Positions 40,641 through 49,865 of a stretch of 64,000 nucleotides of DNA are shown here, one piece after another. The translations under genes and the position numbers were made by a program. Below the pieces are notes generated by a model that worked only from the letters and a program-made list of their open reading frames with translations, had not been told where the DNA came from and searched no databases. Each line of letters begins with the position of its first letter. Positions within the stretch are counted from its first letter, which is position 1. This stretch comes from Rachicladosporium sp. CCFEE 5018 (taxonomy: Eukaryota > Ascomycota > Dothideomycetes > Cladosporiales > Cladosporiaceae): assembly GCA_002077045.2 (NCBI GenBank), contig KZ111185.1:117929-181928 (forward strand), written 5' to 3'.

Positions 40641-41635
40641 CTACGTCGACGATCTAGCCTCTCTCGCGGCTCTATCGCGCTTCGCCTGCGCGATAGAGGC
40701 TTCCAGAGCCGGACTATCAGCGTCGGGTCTGAGGCCAGGACTCTTCTCGTCACCGAGGAGCTCCTTGACGAATCGTGCAGGTTTTCCATCCCTGAAGAAT
40801 ATTTCCTTGCTCCAGTCCCTATCCGGATCTGAATCGCCGCACAAGACGCGCTCGCCATTATCAAGGAGTAATTCTCGTCGCCGGTGTGGTGGGATGAAGT
40901 CTGCCAGGTCCGGCTCATGTAGCTTGTAGGTGCCAGCTGGCTTAGCTAGAAGATGGCAGTCGGTCAGAGATCATATCCTCATTCGGGAATTTGATGGAGC
41001 GCACGGTCAATTGGACCCCACGCCCTCTCTTCCTCCTCCGGGCTCAGTACATCCCAAGCATCGCGTCGCAAAAGTACTCCATCTTCTCGTCTTTGAGCTT
41101 TCACGACATCTTCCCGGAAATCACCATTGACAAGGTAGGATAGCATTCGATCCCTCACTAGATCCATACCCATACGGACTGACCGCAGCTGCGTACCTTG
41201 ATCCTGATCGGTAGTGTCATCGACGAGGTACTCTTTACCTGCTACCAAGACGGTGTGGTCATCGGTTGAGTGCGCGTCGTAGATGACAAATTTCTCGTAG
41301 TTGATGTTCGAGCCTGCTTTGCACATGTCGAACAGCATTTGCGAGCATTCTTCCGGAGTCTTGTCGACGAAGTCGGAACTTGCTGAGCTGGTGCTGACAT
41401 GACCTCGCTTGTCCTCTTCGAGGTATGACTTGGAGCTGCTGTCGACAAAGACCAAGTCGGTCTGTTCAAGGTGCTCGAATAGCTTGTTGAGCTCTAAGAG
41501 GCGATCTTTCGCCTAGATCATGAGAGTAGTCAGAGTGGCGAAATGACAGTGGTAGCTAAGCGTGGTTACCTCCGCACTGATCTCTGTGGCGCAGCAGATC
41601 GCAGTGAGCTTCCCAGGCTCCAGGACCCGTGACAT
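40641..41635 (-). CDS. DUF6924-like protein with C-terminal module, member C
   Basis: Three exons (41635-41570, 41512-41005, 40945-40641) with introns of 57 and 59 bp encode 292 aa. Exon 1 reads MSRVLEPGKLTAICCATEIS then AE. Exon 2 carries the core: TDLVFVDSSSKSYLEEDK, KTPEECSQMLFDMCKAGSNI, YEKFVIYDAHSTDDHTVLVA and LRSVRMGMDLVRDRMLSYLV. The third exon adds a module, KPAGTYKLHEPDLADFIPPH, then DWSKEIFFRDGKPARFVKEL, absent from member A. Splicing to exon 3 is inferred because the same donor and acceptor positions produce the same junction in member B; unspliced, the protein would stop at 40979. Function is unknown. It lies tail-to-tail with member A and head-to-tail with member B. Confidence 0.78.
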
Positions 41636-42371
41636 GGTCCTGAACGATGTATTTTGGTCTTACTTGTACATGCAGGGACTCTGAAGAAGTGAGAGGACGT
41701 AGTTTTAACCCGAGAGCCCAAGCAGTACTCTTATATGAAAGTGTGAGAGTACATAGCTGAGGCGAAATCAGGCAGATGTGGACTTCAATGATCGACGACT
41801 TGCCATTCTGGGATCCTACCTGGGTTCAGACACACTGTAGCCTGGTAATATTGTACAGCAGCCTAATATAGAGCCGAAAGGGTCGCAAAGCTCAATGTCG
41901 CAAAGATGCCAGAGTCGAGCTGTGTGTAGTCAGGCACGTGTCAGGTTACCTTGAAATATGTACGAAGATGGTGTGCGGTGGAGGGCATTCTACAATGCTT
42001 CTTGAAGTTTGTGCCGGAAATCCTGACTCGAGCTTCGAACAATCGCCTACGGAATTACCATAGACACGCCTGCTGCACACTATATTGCAATTCTAGAGCT
42101 TGCGCTAGCATTGAGACATTATTCTCCATCTTGTTGTGTGACTGTGATGATAATCGCCAAGATTCAATTGTTTTGATACCTTATGTCAGATGACCCTGAA
42201 GGCCAAACTTCAGATTCCGGCACAGACTTTCAAGAAGCACTGTACATGCTGGGATTGCGCGCGAGTCATGTGTCCTCACATGTTCATGGTTGCAGACGAG
42301 GATTCAATACTAGCACCTTGAACCTCGCGATTACTTACGACTCCAACTGAACGTCAAGATCGATCATCGCA
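41636..42371. other. Intergenic, divergent promoter region
   Basis: This 736-bp region lies between member C of the DUF6924-like family and SYF2. It is slightly more AT-rich than its surroundings. One 80-codon frame (41951-42193) has no recognisable content. No repeat or RNA gene is seen. Confidence 0.5.
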
Positions 42372-43316
42372 ATGGGACCCTCACTGAAGCGCAAAGGCTC
42401 GCCCAGCCTGGAAGACGATGCCGAAAGCTCAAAGCGCAGGTTTGCTGCGACCGAGGACCCCGAAACCAACGACGAAGATACTGGCGACGTCGATGCTCCC
42501 AGCACTGCCATTGCCGATGATGATGCCACGACCACCGCATACCTGCCTCCGACATCCACCACGGCAGCACCCACCGACCGCGCCTCCCGTTTCGCCGCCC
42601 TCCGCGCCCGCAACCAAACCTCCCGCAAAGAAAACCTCAAAGACACCAAAGCAGAAGCCAAGCGCGTCTCCACCGACCCCTCACAACTCACAGCTCTCTC
42701 TCGCAAGAAAAATATAGCCGAGCACAAGCTGCTGCAAGCCTCCACCGAGGCCGCCGGGGAGGATTTCGAGCGGAAGAGAGCATGGGACTGGACTGTCGAG
42801 GAAGCGGAGGCCTGGGATGCACGGTTAGAGAAGAAGGAGGCTGCGAGGCAGGGCGTGGCGTTTCAGAGTTATGCTGCTGAGGCGGGGAAGATCTATGAGA
42901 GGCAGGTTATGGGGATTGAGAAGGCGGGGTGGGAGGACAGGAAGGCGGAGTATGAGCGGTCGAAGCGATCTGCAGTCGATCGTGCGGTGCAGTCTGGTGG
43001 ACTAGAGATCGTGGAGACTGAGACGGGGGAGTTGATTGCTGTGGACAAGGATGGGGCGTTTTACTCTACTGCGGATTCGACGAATTTTGTCGACAACAAG
43101 CCTGATCGCGCAGCGGTTGATCGGTTGGTAGAGGATATTCGCAAGGCTGAAGAAGTGCGGTTGAAGAAGCGGAGGGACCGCGGGCAGGGCGATGATAGTG
43201 GGGATGTCACGTTCATCAATGAGAAGAACAAGCAGTTCAATCAGAAGCTGGCGAGGTTTTATAACAAGTATACGGCGGATATACGGGAGAGCTTTGAGAG
43301 AGGGACGGCGATATGA
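42372..43316 (+). CDS. SYF2: Pre-mRNA-splicing factor Syf2
   Basis: This spliceosome component of the NineTeen/Cwc complex contacts the catalytic centre and is dispensable in yeast but helps splicing and cell cycle. The intronless frame encodes 314 aa from the ATG at 42372 (MGPSLKRKGSPSLEDDAESS). The first 75 residues are acidic and Thr-rich. The Syf2 core starts at RASRFAALRARNQTSRKENL. It continues with ERKRAWDWTVEEAEAWDARL, AFQSYAAEAGKIYERQV and ends INEKNKQFNQKLARFYNKYT, ADIRESFERGTAI. That final block is virtually invariant in fungi. The long basic helix is rich in Lys, Arg and Glu, consistent with an extended single helix in the spliceosome. Confidence 0.95.
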   Translation: MGPSLKRKGSPSLEDDAESSKRRFAATEDPETNDEDTGDVDAPSTAIADDDATTTAYLPPTSTTAAPTDRASRFAALRARNQTSRKENLKDTKAEAKRVSTDPSQLTALSRKKNIAEHKLLQASTEAAGEDFERKRAWDWTVEEAEAWDARLEKKEAARQGVAFQSYAAEAGKIYERQVMGIEKAGWEDRKAEYERSKRSAVDRAVQSGGLEIVETETGELIAVDKDGAFYSTADSTNFVDNKPDRAAVDRLVEDIRKAEEVRLKKRRDRGQGDDSGDVTFINEKNKQFNQKLARFYNKYTADIRESFERGTAI

Positions 43317-43520
43317 TGATGAATGAAATGCATGCATTGACAGAACAGACAATCTTCTCGGCTGGGAGGCACGCATTGTGCTTTCTCTTGCATGACCTTT
43401 GTTGACAGCGGTGGCTTGATGGAAGCCGCACTTGTGCTGTTTACAACAGACCCTTTGGGTAGGATATGATATCTCTCTGGGATGCCGTGGTACTAGCAGC
43501 AAACGTGCAGCTTACTGTAC

Positions 43521-44285
43521 ATGATCTTGCACGCACGCCAGATCAGTGGGAGAGAAAAGACGATTTCGAGAAAGGATTTGGCGATCCACGAGGTTCTCAC
43601 ACTTGTTGAGCTACTCGAGAGAATCCTGCTCGAGCTCCCGATTCGCAATGTATTCGCCGTGCAGCGCGTGTGCAGGTTGTGGCGAGCTACGATCGAACGG
43701 TCCTCGATTCTGCAGATTGCCCTGTTCCTTCGTTCAACTCATCACACTCCAGATCCAGCTGGCTTCCAGCTCTCACGATATGCCTTCGACTTCGCTATGG
43801 CAGACACCAGTGCGGCACAAATCACCCGCGGTCTTGCGACAATCGACAGTCCATTCGTAGTCAATCCTCTCCTGCAGGGTTTCTGCGATGTGAGCACCGT
43901 GAAGACGCCGATAGGACCACGGATGGATGAAGTGCTCGCCACTCCGCGCCACTATCTCATACAGATCGCTCTGGTCCTGAATGCTGCGAACGTTTGCATA
44001 GCACCACAGGCCGGTCGAGTGAGTTCATGGAGAAACACACGACTTTTCGCTTCTCGGAATCCGATCTTACAGCAGCTGGCATATACGCTCATGTATGGCG
44101 GGACGGATGCCATGCCGGTGGCAGCAATGCCAGGTGTGGCGCCGACTATGGGGGAGCTGGTGGACAACTTGCAATTACTCCAGCGATTTTGTCGGCACAA
44201 GGAGCCTGCTAAGGCGAGGCTGGGTGTGCATATGGAAGTCCAGGATGAGAAGGAGGCAAGGTTGCATGGTCTGAAGATGGACTGA
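43521..44285 (+). CDS. F-box protein
   Basis: This intronless 254-aa protein has an N-terminal F-box at about residues 22-62: AIHEVLTLVELLERILLELP, then IRNVFAVQRVCRLWRATIER. F-boxes bind Skp1 and recruit substrates to SCF ubiquitin ligases. The rest has no recognised repeat (no WD40, LRR or Kelch), which is usual for the abundant short F-box proteins of Pezizomycotina. Blocks such as GFQLSRYAFDFAMADTS, RHYLIQIALVLNAANVCIA and PTMGELVDNLQLLQRF appear helical. The start at 43521 is the only ATG that leaves the F-box complete, though an upstream exon cannot be excluded. The target is unknown. Confidence 0.82.
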   Translation: MILHARQISGREKTISRKDLAIHEVLTLVELLERILLELPIRNVFAVQRVCRLWRATIERSSILQIALFLRSTHHTPDPAGFQLSRYAFDFAMADTSAAQITRGLATIDSPFVVNPLLQGFCDVSTVKTPIGPRMDEVLATPRHYLIQIALVLNAANVCIAPQAGRVSSWRNTRLFASRNPILQQLAYTLMYGGTDAMPVAAMPGVAPTMGELVDNLQLLQRFCRHKEPAKARLGVHMEVQDEKEARLHGLKMD

Positions 44286-44405
44286 GTGTCGCGGTCCTTC
44301 ACTGTTCGTTAATCCAGGTACTTCCGTTAGCTAAACATCTTTGACACTACCACCAACGCCACGCTAAGCACGCTCAAGCATACAAAATCGAAACATCAGA
44401 GACCT

Positions 44406-45200
44406 TCAGCCCTTCAACTTAACTGCCCTCCCCAGCTCCTCCATGCGCCTCTTCCTCTCCTCCATCTTCCCCTGCTCCTCCTCGATCATGCCCTGCAAGA
44501 TCTTCTCACTGCTCGTCAACTGCGAAATGACCTGCCTCTCGTATCTCTGACTCCAAGCAGCTCCGGCACCCATCCCACTGCCATCTTTGCCCTCGGGTGC
44601 TCTCTCAGGCAGCAGCGCAGAAGGGTCAATCTCGCCTTCAAACACATACTCCGGCTTCTTCCCCTTCCCTCGTCCTTTCTTGACTTTAAGCCAATTGAAT
44701 TGCTCCTCCGAAGTGAGCGTCTTGGCGAAATCGACAGTCGGCTCGTTGAACTCAATCGTCTCCACCCGTTCACTGACAATCCAATTCTTCGCCTCTTGCG
44801 CGGCTTGCTGCTCCGGACTCCCCCAGTACGTCAACACCAGATAATGCTCCCTATACTGCGCCTTTTCGCCACTCTCGGTAGGAAAGTACAGCCTCAACTC
44901 CACGCCAAACTCGCCATACCCAGTCTCCTGTATCTCGAAACAGCCATCTTTCACATTCGCACTCTCTATCGTGCGCGAGGCGTCTGCGTATGTGTGGTGG
45001 AGTTTGAATTGGACTTTCTTGAGCCAGGTCGTGATGTCTGGGCCGTTTGGGAGGGGCCGTACGTAGACTCGCCAGCCTTTTGTGTGGCCTGAGGGGGGGT
45101 CTATGAAGAGTGGGTGGGGGAGTTGTACGGCCGAGTTGCCGATTATGAAGTTTCGGGCGATTTTCTGGCCGCGAAGGCGCTTGGAAGGGGCGGCGGGCAT
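44406..45200 (-). CDS. YAF9: YEATS-domain protein Yaf9
   Basis: This is the shared subunit of the NuA4 acetyltransferase and SWR1 remodeller, which reads acetylated or crotonylated histone lysines. The intronless frame encodes 264 aa from the ATG at 45200 (MPAAPSKRLRGQKIARNFII). The YEATS domain spans about residues 15-140. It contains GHTKGWRVYVRPLPNGPDIT, VQFKLHHTYADASRTIE and ETGYGEFGVELRLYFPTESG, followed by REHYLVLTYWG. The aromatic pocket residues (His in 'LHHTY', and GYGEF) are retained. The C-terminus is a Glu/Lys/Arg-rich coiled coil (LTSSEKILQGMIEEEQGKME), as in other Yaf9 proteins. It shares a 322-bp divergent promoter with SMC3. Confidence 0.94.
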   Translation of the reverse strand: MPAAPSKRLRGQKIARNFIIGNSAVQLPHPLFIDPPSGHTKGWRVYVRPLPNGPDITTWLKKVQFKLHHTYADASRTIESANVKDGCFEIQETGYGEFGVELRLYFPTESGEKAQYREHYLVLTYWGSPEQQAAQEAKNWIVSERVETIEFNEPTVDFAKTLTSEEQFNWLKVKKGRGKGKKPEYVFEGEIDPSALLPERAPEGKDGSGMGAGAAWSQRYERQVISQLTSSEKILQGMIEEEQGKMEERKRRMEELGRAVKLKG

Positions 45201-45522
45201 GGTCGATGCTGTATGAGGTGATGAGTAAGTGATGGAGGTTGATGAGGACCTTGATGGATGCCAGTGTGTGCGGGCGAGTAGGGTTAGGGTCAGTAAGTCC
45301 GATCGCCCCGCGACGCGCTCAAACGCGTCTACTTCACTTTAGAGTACCTTGATTACTTGCCTGACTTTCCGTCAACATCGCCTCAGTAGAGTCTGTTATA
45401 TGCGACATTCGCGCCGGTAGCGACAGTGTAAGCGACTTTGCTGGAAAGAGCGACTTGACAACAACGCGCAGTCCACGCGACAGCCTACAAGAGCACGCGC
45501 AGTGGGGCGCGCCACAGGCAAG
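45201..45522. promoter_or_regulatory. Divergent YAF9/SMC3 promoter with telomere-like motif
   Basis: This 322-bp region separates two chromatin genes in divergent orientation. It contains TAGGGTTAGGG at 45280-45290, nearly two copies of the telomere repeat of this same chromosome. In yeasts, TTAGGG-binding proteins of the Tbf1 type use such motifs as promoter elements. A regulatory role here is inference. No TATA box stands out. Confidence 0.5.
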
Positions 45523-48500
45523 ATGCATATCAAGCAGATCTTCATACAAGGCTTCAAGAGGTGAGGAAGGTGTAATTGGCATGACTGGACCTTGAACTGA
45601 CAGTCACCAGTTACAAAGACCGCACCGAGGTGGAGCCCTTCTCGCCCAAGCACAATGTCATTGTCGGCCGCAATGGCTCGGGCAAGTCAAACTTCTTCGC
45701 CGCCATTCGTTTCGTGCTGGGCGATCAGTACCAGGGGATGAGCCGTGAGGAACGGCAGGCGTTACTGCATGAGGGCGCTGGCTCGGCTGTGATGAGTGCC
45801 TACGTTGAGCTAGTCTTCGACAACTCGGACGAGCGCTTTCCCACCGGTGGCGATGAGGTTGTCCTTCGTCGCACGATCGGCCAGAAAAAGGATGAGTACT
45901 CACTCAACCGCAAGAACAGCACCAAGAGCGAAGTCATGAGTTTGCTAGAGAGTGCTGGCTTCTCGAAAAGTAATCCGTACTACATCGTGCCTCAGGGTCG
46001 CATCACGGCAATCACCAACATGAAGGATCCGGAACGTTTGCTCATGCTCAAGGAGGTCGCTGGAACCAAGGTATACGAAGACCGCCGCGCCGAGAGCGTG
46101 CGTATAATGGACGAGTCGAAGAACAAGCGAGGCAAGATCGATGACTTGCTTGACCACATTCGCGAGCGCCTCGGAGAGCTGGAAGAGGAGAAGAACGAGT
46201 TACGCGAGTTCCAGGAGAAGGATCGAGAACGGCGCTGCCTTGAGTACACGATCCACAAGAAGGAGCAGGAGGCGCTCGAGGACGCACTCAGTACACTGGA
46301 GCAGGATGGCGATCGAGGACTGGAGACGAGTGATGAGAATCGCGAAGTATTAGCCGAGCGCGAACAGGAGCTGGAGGCTGTCGAAGCAGAGATTGCCGAT
46401 CTGCAACAGCAGCTGAGAGTCTTGACTGAGGAGAAGCTGCAACTTGAAGAGCACCGTCGAGACACAGCGAAGGACAAGGCTGCCGCGGAGTACGATGTGC
46501 AAGCAATGACAGATGGCCAGAACGCAGCTCAGCAGGCTCGGGCTCAAGCGGCGCAAGAATTGCGTGAGGTACAGCAGCAGATTGCAGCACGCGAGACAGA
46601 GCTTTCAGCCCTGCTGCCACAGTATGGAACTGCCAGCGCGGCAGAGCAGGCAGCGAAGCAGCAAATGCATGATGCTGAAGCGCTGCGTGCAAGACTGTAC
46701 GCGAAGCAAGGCCGCAATCAGCGCTACCGCAACAAGAAGGAGCGAGATGCCGATCTCACGCGCCAGATCAATGAGATCAACATTCAGCTTGCAACACGAA
46801 AGGCAGTCAGCATGCAGATCGGTGATGACCTCGAGGAGATGGAGGGTCAGATCGCGCAGCTCGAGCAAGACATTACAACATTGCGCGATCGTCTGCAAAA
46901 TCGCGGTGGCGATCAGGAGACGATATCAAACGAGTTTCAGACTGCGAAGGACGAGAAGGAGCGCTTGAACGATCGTCGCAAGGAGGTCTGGCGGGAAGAG
47001 GCAAGACTTGACAGTGTACTCACACATGCGCAACAGGAGCTCGACAAGTCGGAGCGCTTCCTCGCACAGATGATGGACCAGAGCGCCGCAAGAGGTCTCG
47101 CCTCGGTACGGCGCATCATTCGTCAACACAACATCCAGGGCACACACGGCTGTCTCGGCGAACTTTTCGAGTTCCCGGACAAGTACAAGACTGCTATCGA
47201 GATCACTGCTGGCACCTCGCTTTTTCACTTCGTAGTCGACAGCGATGACATCGCCACTCGCATCGTCGACATCCTACAACGAGAAAGAGGTGGTCGATGT
47301 ACATTCATGCCACTCAATCGTCTGAAGCCGCGACCTGCAAATATCCCAAAGGCAAGCGATGCAGTGCCGCTGTTGTCGAAGCTGCGATACGACGCAATCT
47401 ACGACAAGGCTTTCCAGCAGGTGTTTGGCAAGACTATCGTCTGCCCGACGCTGCAGGTCGCTTCTCAGTATGCTCGCTCTCACGGCGTCAGCGCAATCAC
47501 CCCTGATGGTGATCGGTCCGACAAGAAGGGGGCTCTTACTGGTGGGTATCACGACGTCCGCAACTCACGACTGGTAGCCATCAAGCGGACTGCTGCTGCG
47601 CAGGAGGAGTTCGACAGCCACGCATCGCAGAAGTCTGCATTACAGCAAGAGCGCGAAGCCCTGGATCAGCAGGTCACCAAGGCAATGAGCGATCTTCAGC
47701 ACATTGAGCAGCGTCGACAGCAGATGGAGGGGGGTTACGGACCGCTACGAGATGAATTGCGGAGGAAGGAGCAAGAGCTGGGTGTGCGTAGAGACGAGGT
47801 GGCGAGCAAGCAGCGGCAGCGGGTTAATGTGCAGAGTCATGAGCGCGATCAGAGCCAGCAATTGACTGACTATCAGCACGAGCTTGACAGCGCATTCCAG
47901 AAGGCGCTGTCGAATGCCGAGGAGCAGCAATTGGAGCAAGCGAGCAGCCAGCTTCCAACGCTACGCGAGCAGGTGGCTGATCTCAGTTCTCAGCGTTCCG
48001 ATCTCGAAGCCAGGAAGACAACAATCGAGGTTGAGCTGCGAGAGAATTTGCGCCTTCGCCTTGACCAGCTTCAAGACCAGGATGCGGATGCGGGCGCTTC
48101 GAGCGAGGGTACTGGCAACGCTGCGCAAATCAACGAACGAAAGAAGGACCTTAAGCGCCTGACCAAGTCGCTCTCCAACGTCAACACGAAGCTCTCTGAG
48201 AATGAAACCGCCATTGAAGCAGCACAACAGCAGCTTAAGGTCTCCGAGACTTTCCGCGCAGAGACGCAGCAACAAGTCGAAGAGCTCCAGCGGTCGATTC
48301 AGAACTACCAGAAGACAATGCAGAAAGCCGCACACAAGCGTGGCGCCGTGCAAGAGCGCCTCACAGACGTTACATCCTCGATTCGGACTCTCGGGGCCTT
48401 ACCTGAAGCTGCCTTCTCGGCCACGTATACAAACATGTCCTCCCACACTGCCACGACGCGTTTGCACAAAGTCAAAGAGGCACTGAAGAAGTACGGCCAC

Positions 48501-49193
48501 GTAAACAAGAAAGCCTTCGAGCAGTTCGCGCAATTCGAACGCCAGCGTGAAGTCCTCGAAGAACGCCGCACGGAGCTCGACAGCTCGGACGGCTCCATCA
48601 GGACTCTCATCGACGTCCTCGATACCCGCAAAGACGAAGCCATCGAGCGCACCTTCCGTCAAGTCTCCAAAGAGTTCGCGCGGATCTTTGAACGCCTCGT
48701 ACCAGCCGGTAAAGGCCGGCTGATCATCCAGCGTCGCTCCGATCGCGCTGCTGCGAATGGCAACGGCAACGAAAGCGATGAAGAGGAGGCTGCTGGCACG
48801 GTAGAGAATTACACCGGCGTCGGCGTCTCCGTGTCCTTCAACAGCAAGCACGACGAACAACAGCGCATCCAGCAACTCTCCGGCGGGCAGAAATCTCTCT
48901 GCGCCTTGACACTCATCTTCGCCATCCAAGCCTCCGACCCCGCTCCCTTCTACTTGTTTGATGAAGTGGACGCTAATCTGGACGCGCAGTACCGCACTGC
49001 TGTCGCGGGGCTTATTCAGGAGAGCGCTGCCGGCGGGCAGTTCATTTGCACGACTTTTCGGCCGGAGATGTTGAGGGTTGCGGATAAGTGTTATGGGGTT
49101 AGTCAGCAGAGGAAGGCGAGCATTATTAGTGTTGTGGGGGTTGAGGATGCGTTGGACTTTGTTGAGGGGCAGGTTGGGGGGGCGGGGAAGTGA
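45523..49193 (+). CDS. SMC3: Cohesin subunit Smc3
   Basis: This ATPase with Smc1 and the kleisin forms the cohesin ring that holds sister chromatids; the Aspergillus orthologue is sudA. A 38-nt first exon (45523-45560, MHIKQIFIQGFK) is followed by a 50-bp intron and one long exon (45611-49193), giving 1206 aa. Walker A is GRNGSGKS at residues 32-39. Lysines acetylated by Eco1 in other species lie in the nearby FVLGDQYQGMSREERQALL region. Two long coiled coils flank a hinge recognisable at GTHGCLGELFEFPDKYKTAI and GDRSDKKGALTGGYHDVRNS. The C-terminal head has LSGGQKSLCALTLIFAIQAS from 1102 and Walker B FYLFDEVDANLDAQYRTA. All ATPase motifs are intact. The start comes from the tiny exon; the long exon alone lacks an ATG. 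Confidence 0.97.
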
Positions 49194-49865
49194 GGTGAGA
49201 AGCTGTGGGTATGGGACTGTGGCTGGGTGAGGGATAGCTGGGTACCAGGGCGCGAAACTATGATGAAGAGAGAGGATCGCGGGCTGGAATTAGTGGTTGG
49301 TGGCGTCAATTTTCGACTGGCTGGAAGCAGTGAAGTGTCTATAGCTCGATGATCGCGCGTGTATGACTACCGTAGACCATAGTCGTGCGCCCCTTCCTGC
49401 TGCGAGTCTTTGCATCGCTACGCTTTGCTCCATCACTCTCAATGTAGCCATCTTGTCACCTTGCTGTCCTACAAGATGTAGCGCATGTCATGGTCCGTGA
49501 GTAACCTGCAATTGTAAGTCAGCAAGACTCTTGAGATCTTGGTGTTGGCGAAATGTCAGATGTCGCGGTTGCTCAGTGCTCTCTTTGGGGTCGTCATACA
49601 CCATCTCGGTGAGAGGATGTGAGTGTTGCTCTCGGTGCGACTCAGGCTTGAAGCAGCGGTGCTGGACGAACCGCGTGTCGCGCCGGTGATGAGCTTTAGT
49701 GCTCATCATACGAACGTGGACGGTGTCTGTGGAGTGTGTGGACAACTTACGCTTGAGTGATTCGCTGCAAAGTGGCCAAAGCCCACATTCTGCCGGACAT
49801 ATACCAGTGCGAAATACCACACGTAGGCTCGATGAAGGCGGGAAGACATTGGTCATGGTACGACC
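49194..49865. other. Intergenic between convergent genes
   Basis: This 672-bp region separates the 3' ends of SMC3 and a hypothetical gene. A 122-codon minus-strand frame (49488-49856) starts ten bases after the neighbouring stop. It contains a GTAAGT-like donor but no recognisable protein pattern. I leave it unannotated. Nothing else is seen. Confidence 0.5.

Noticed and set aside
40979..41005. Member C ending at the TGA at 40979
   Set aside because: The same donor/acceptor layout as in member B removes this stop and yields a C-terminal module conserved between both copies.
45630..45632. GTG as the SMC3 start
   Set aside because: A 38-nt upstream exon supplies the conserved N-terminus MHIKQIFIQGFK with consensus splice sites and correct phase.
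49488..49856. 122-codon minus-strand frame in the SMC3 3' flank
   Set aside because: It starts ten bases after the stop of the neighbouring gene on the same strand and has no recognisable motif; 3' untranslated sequence is simpler.
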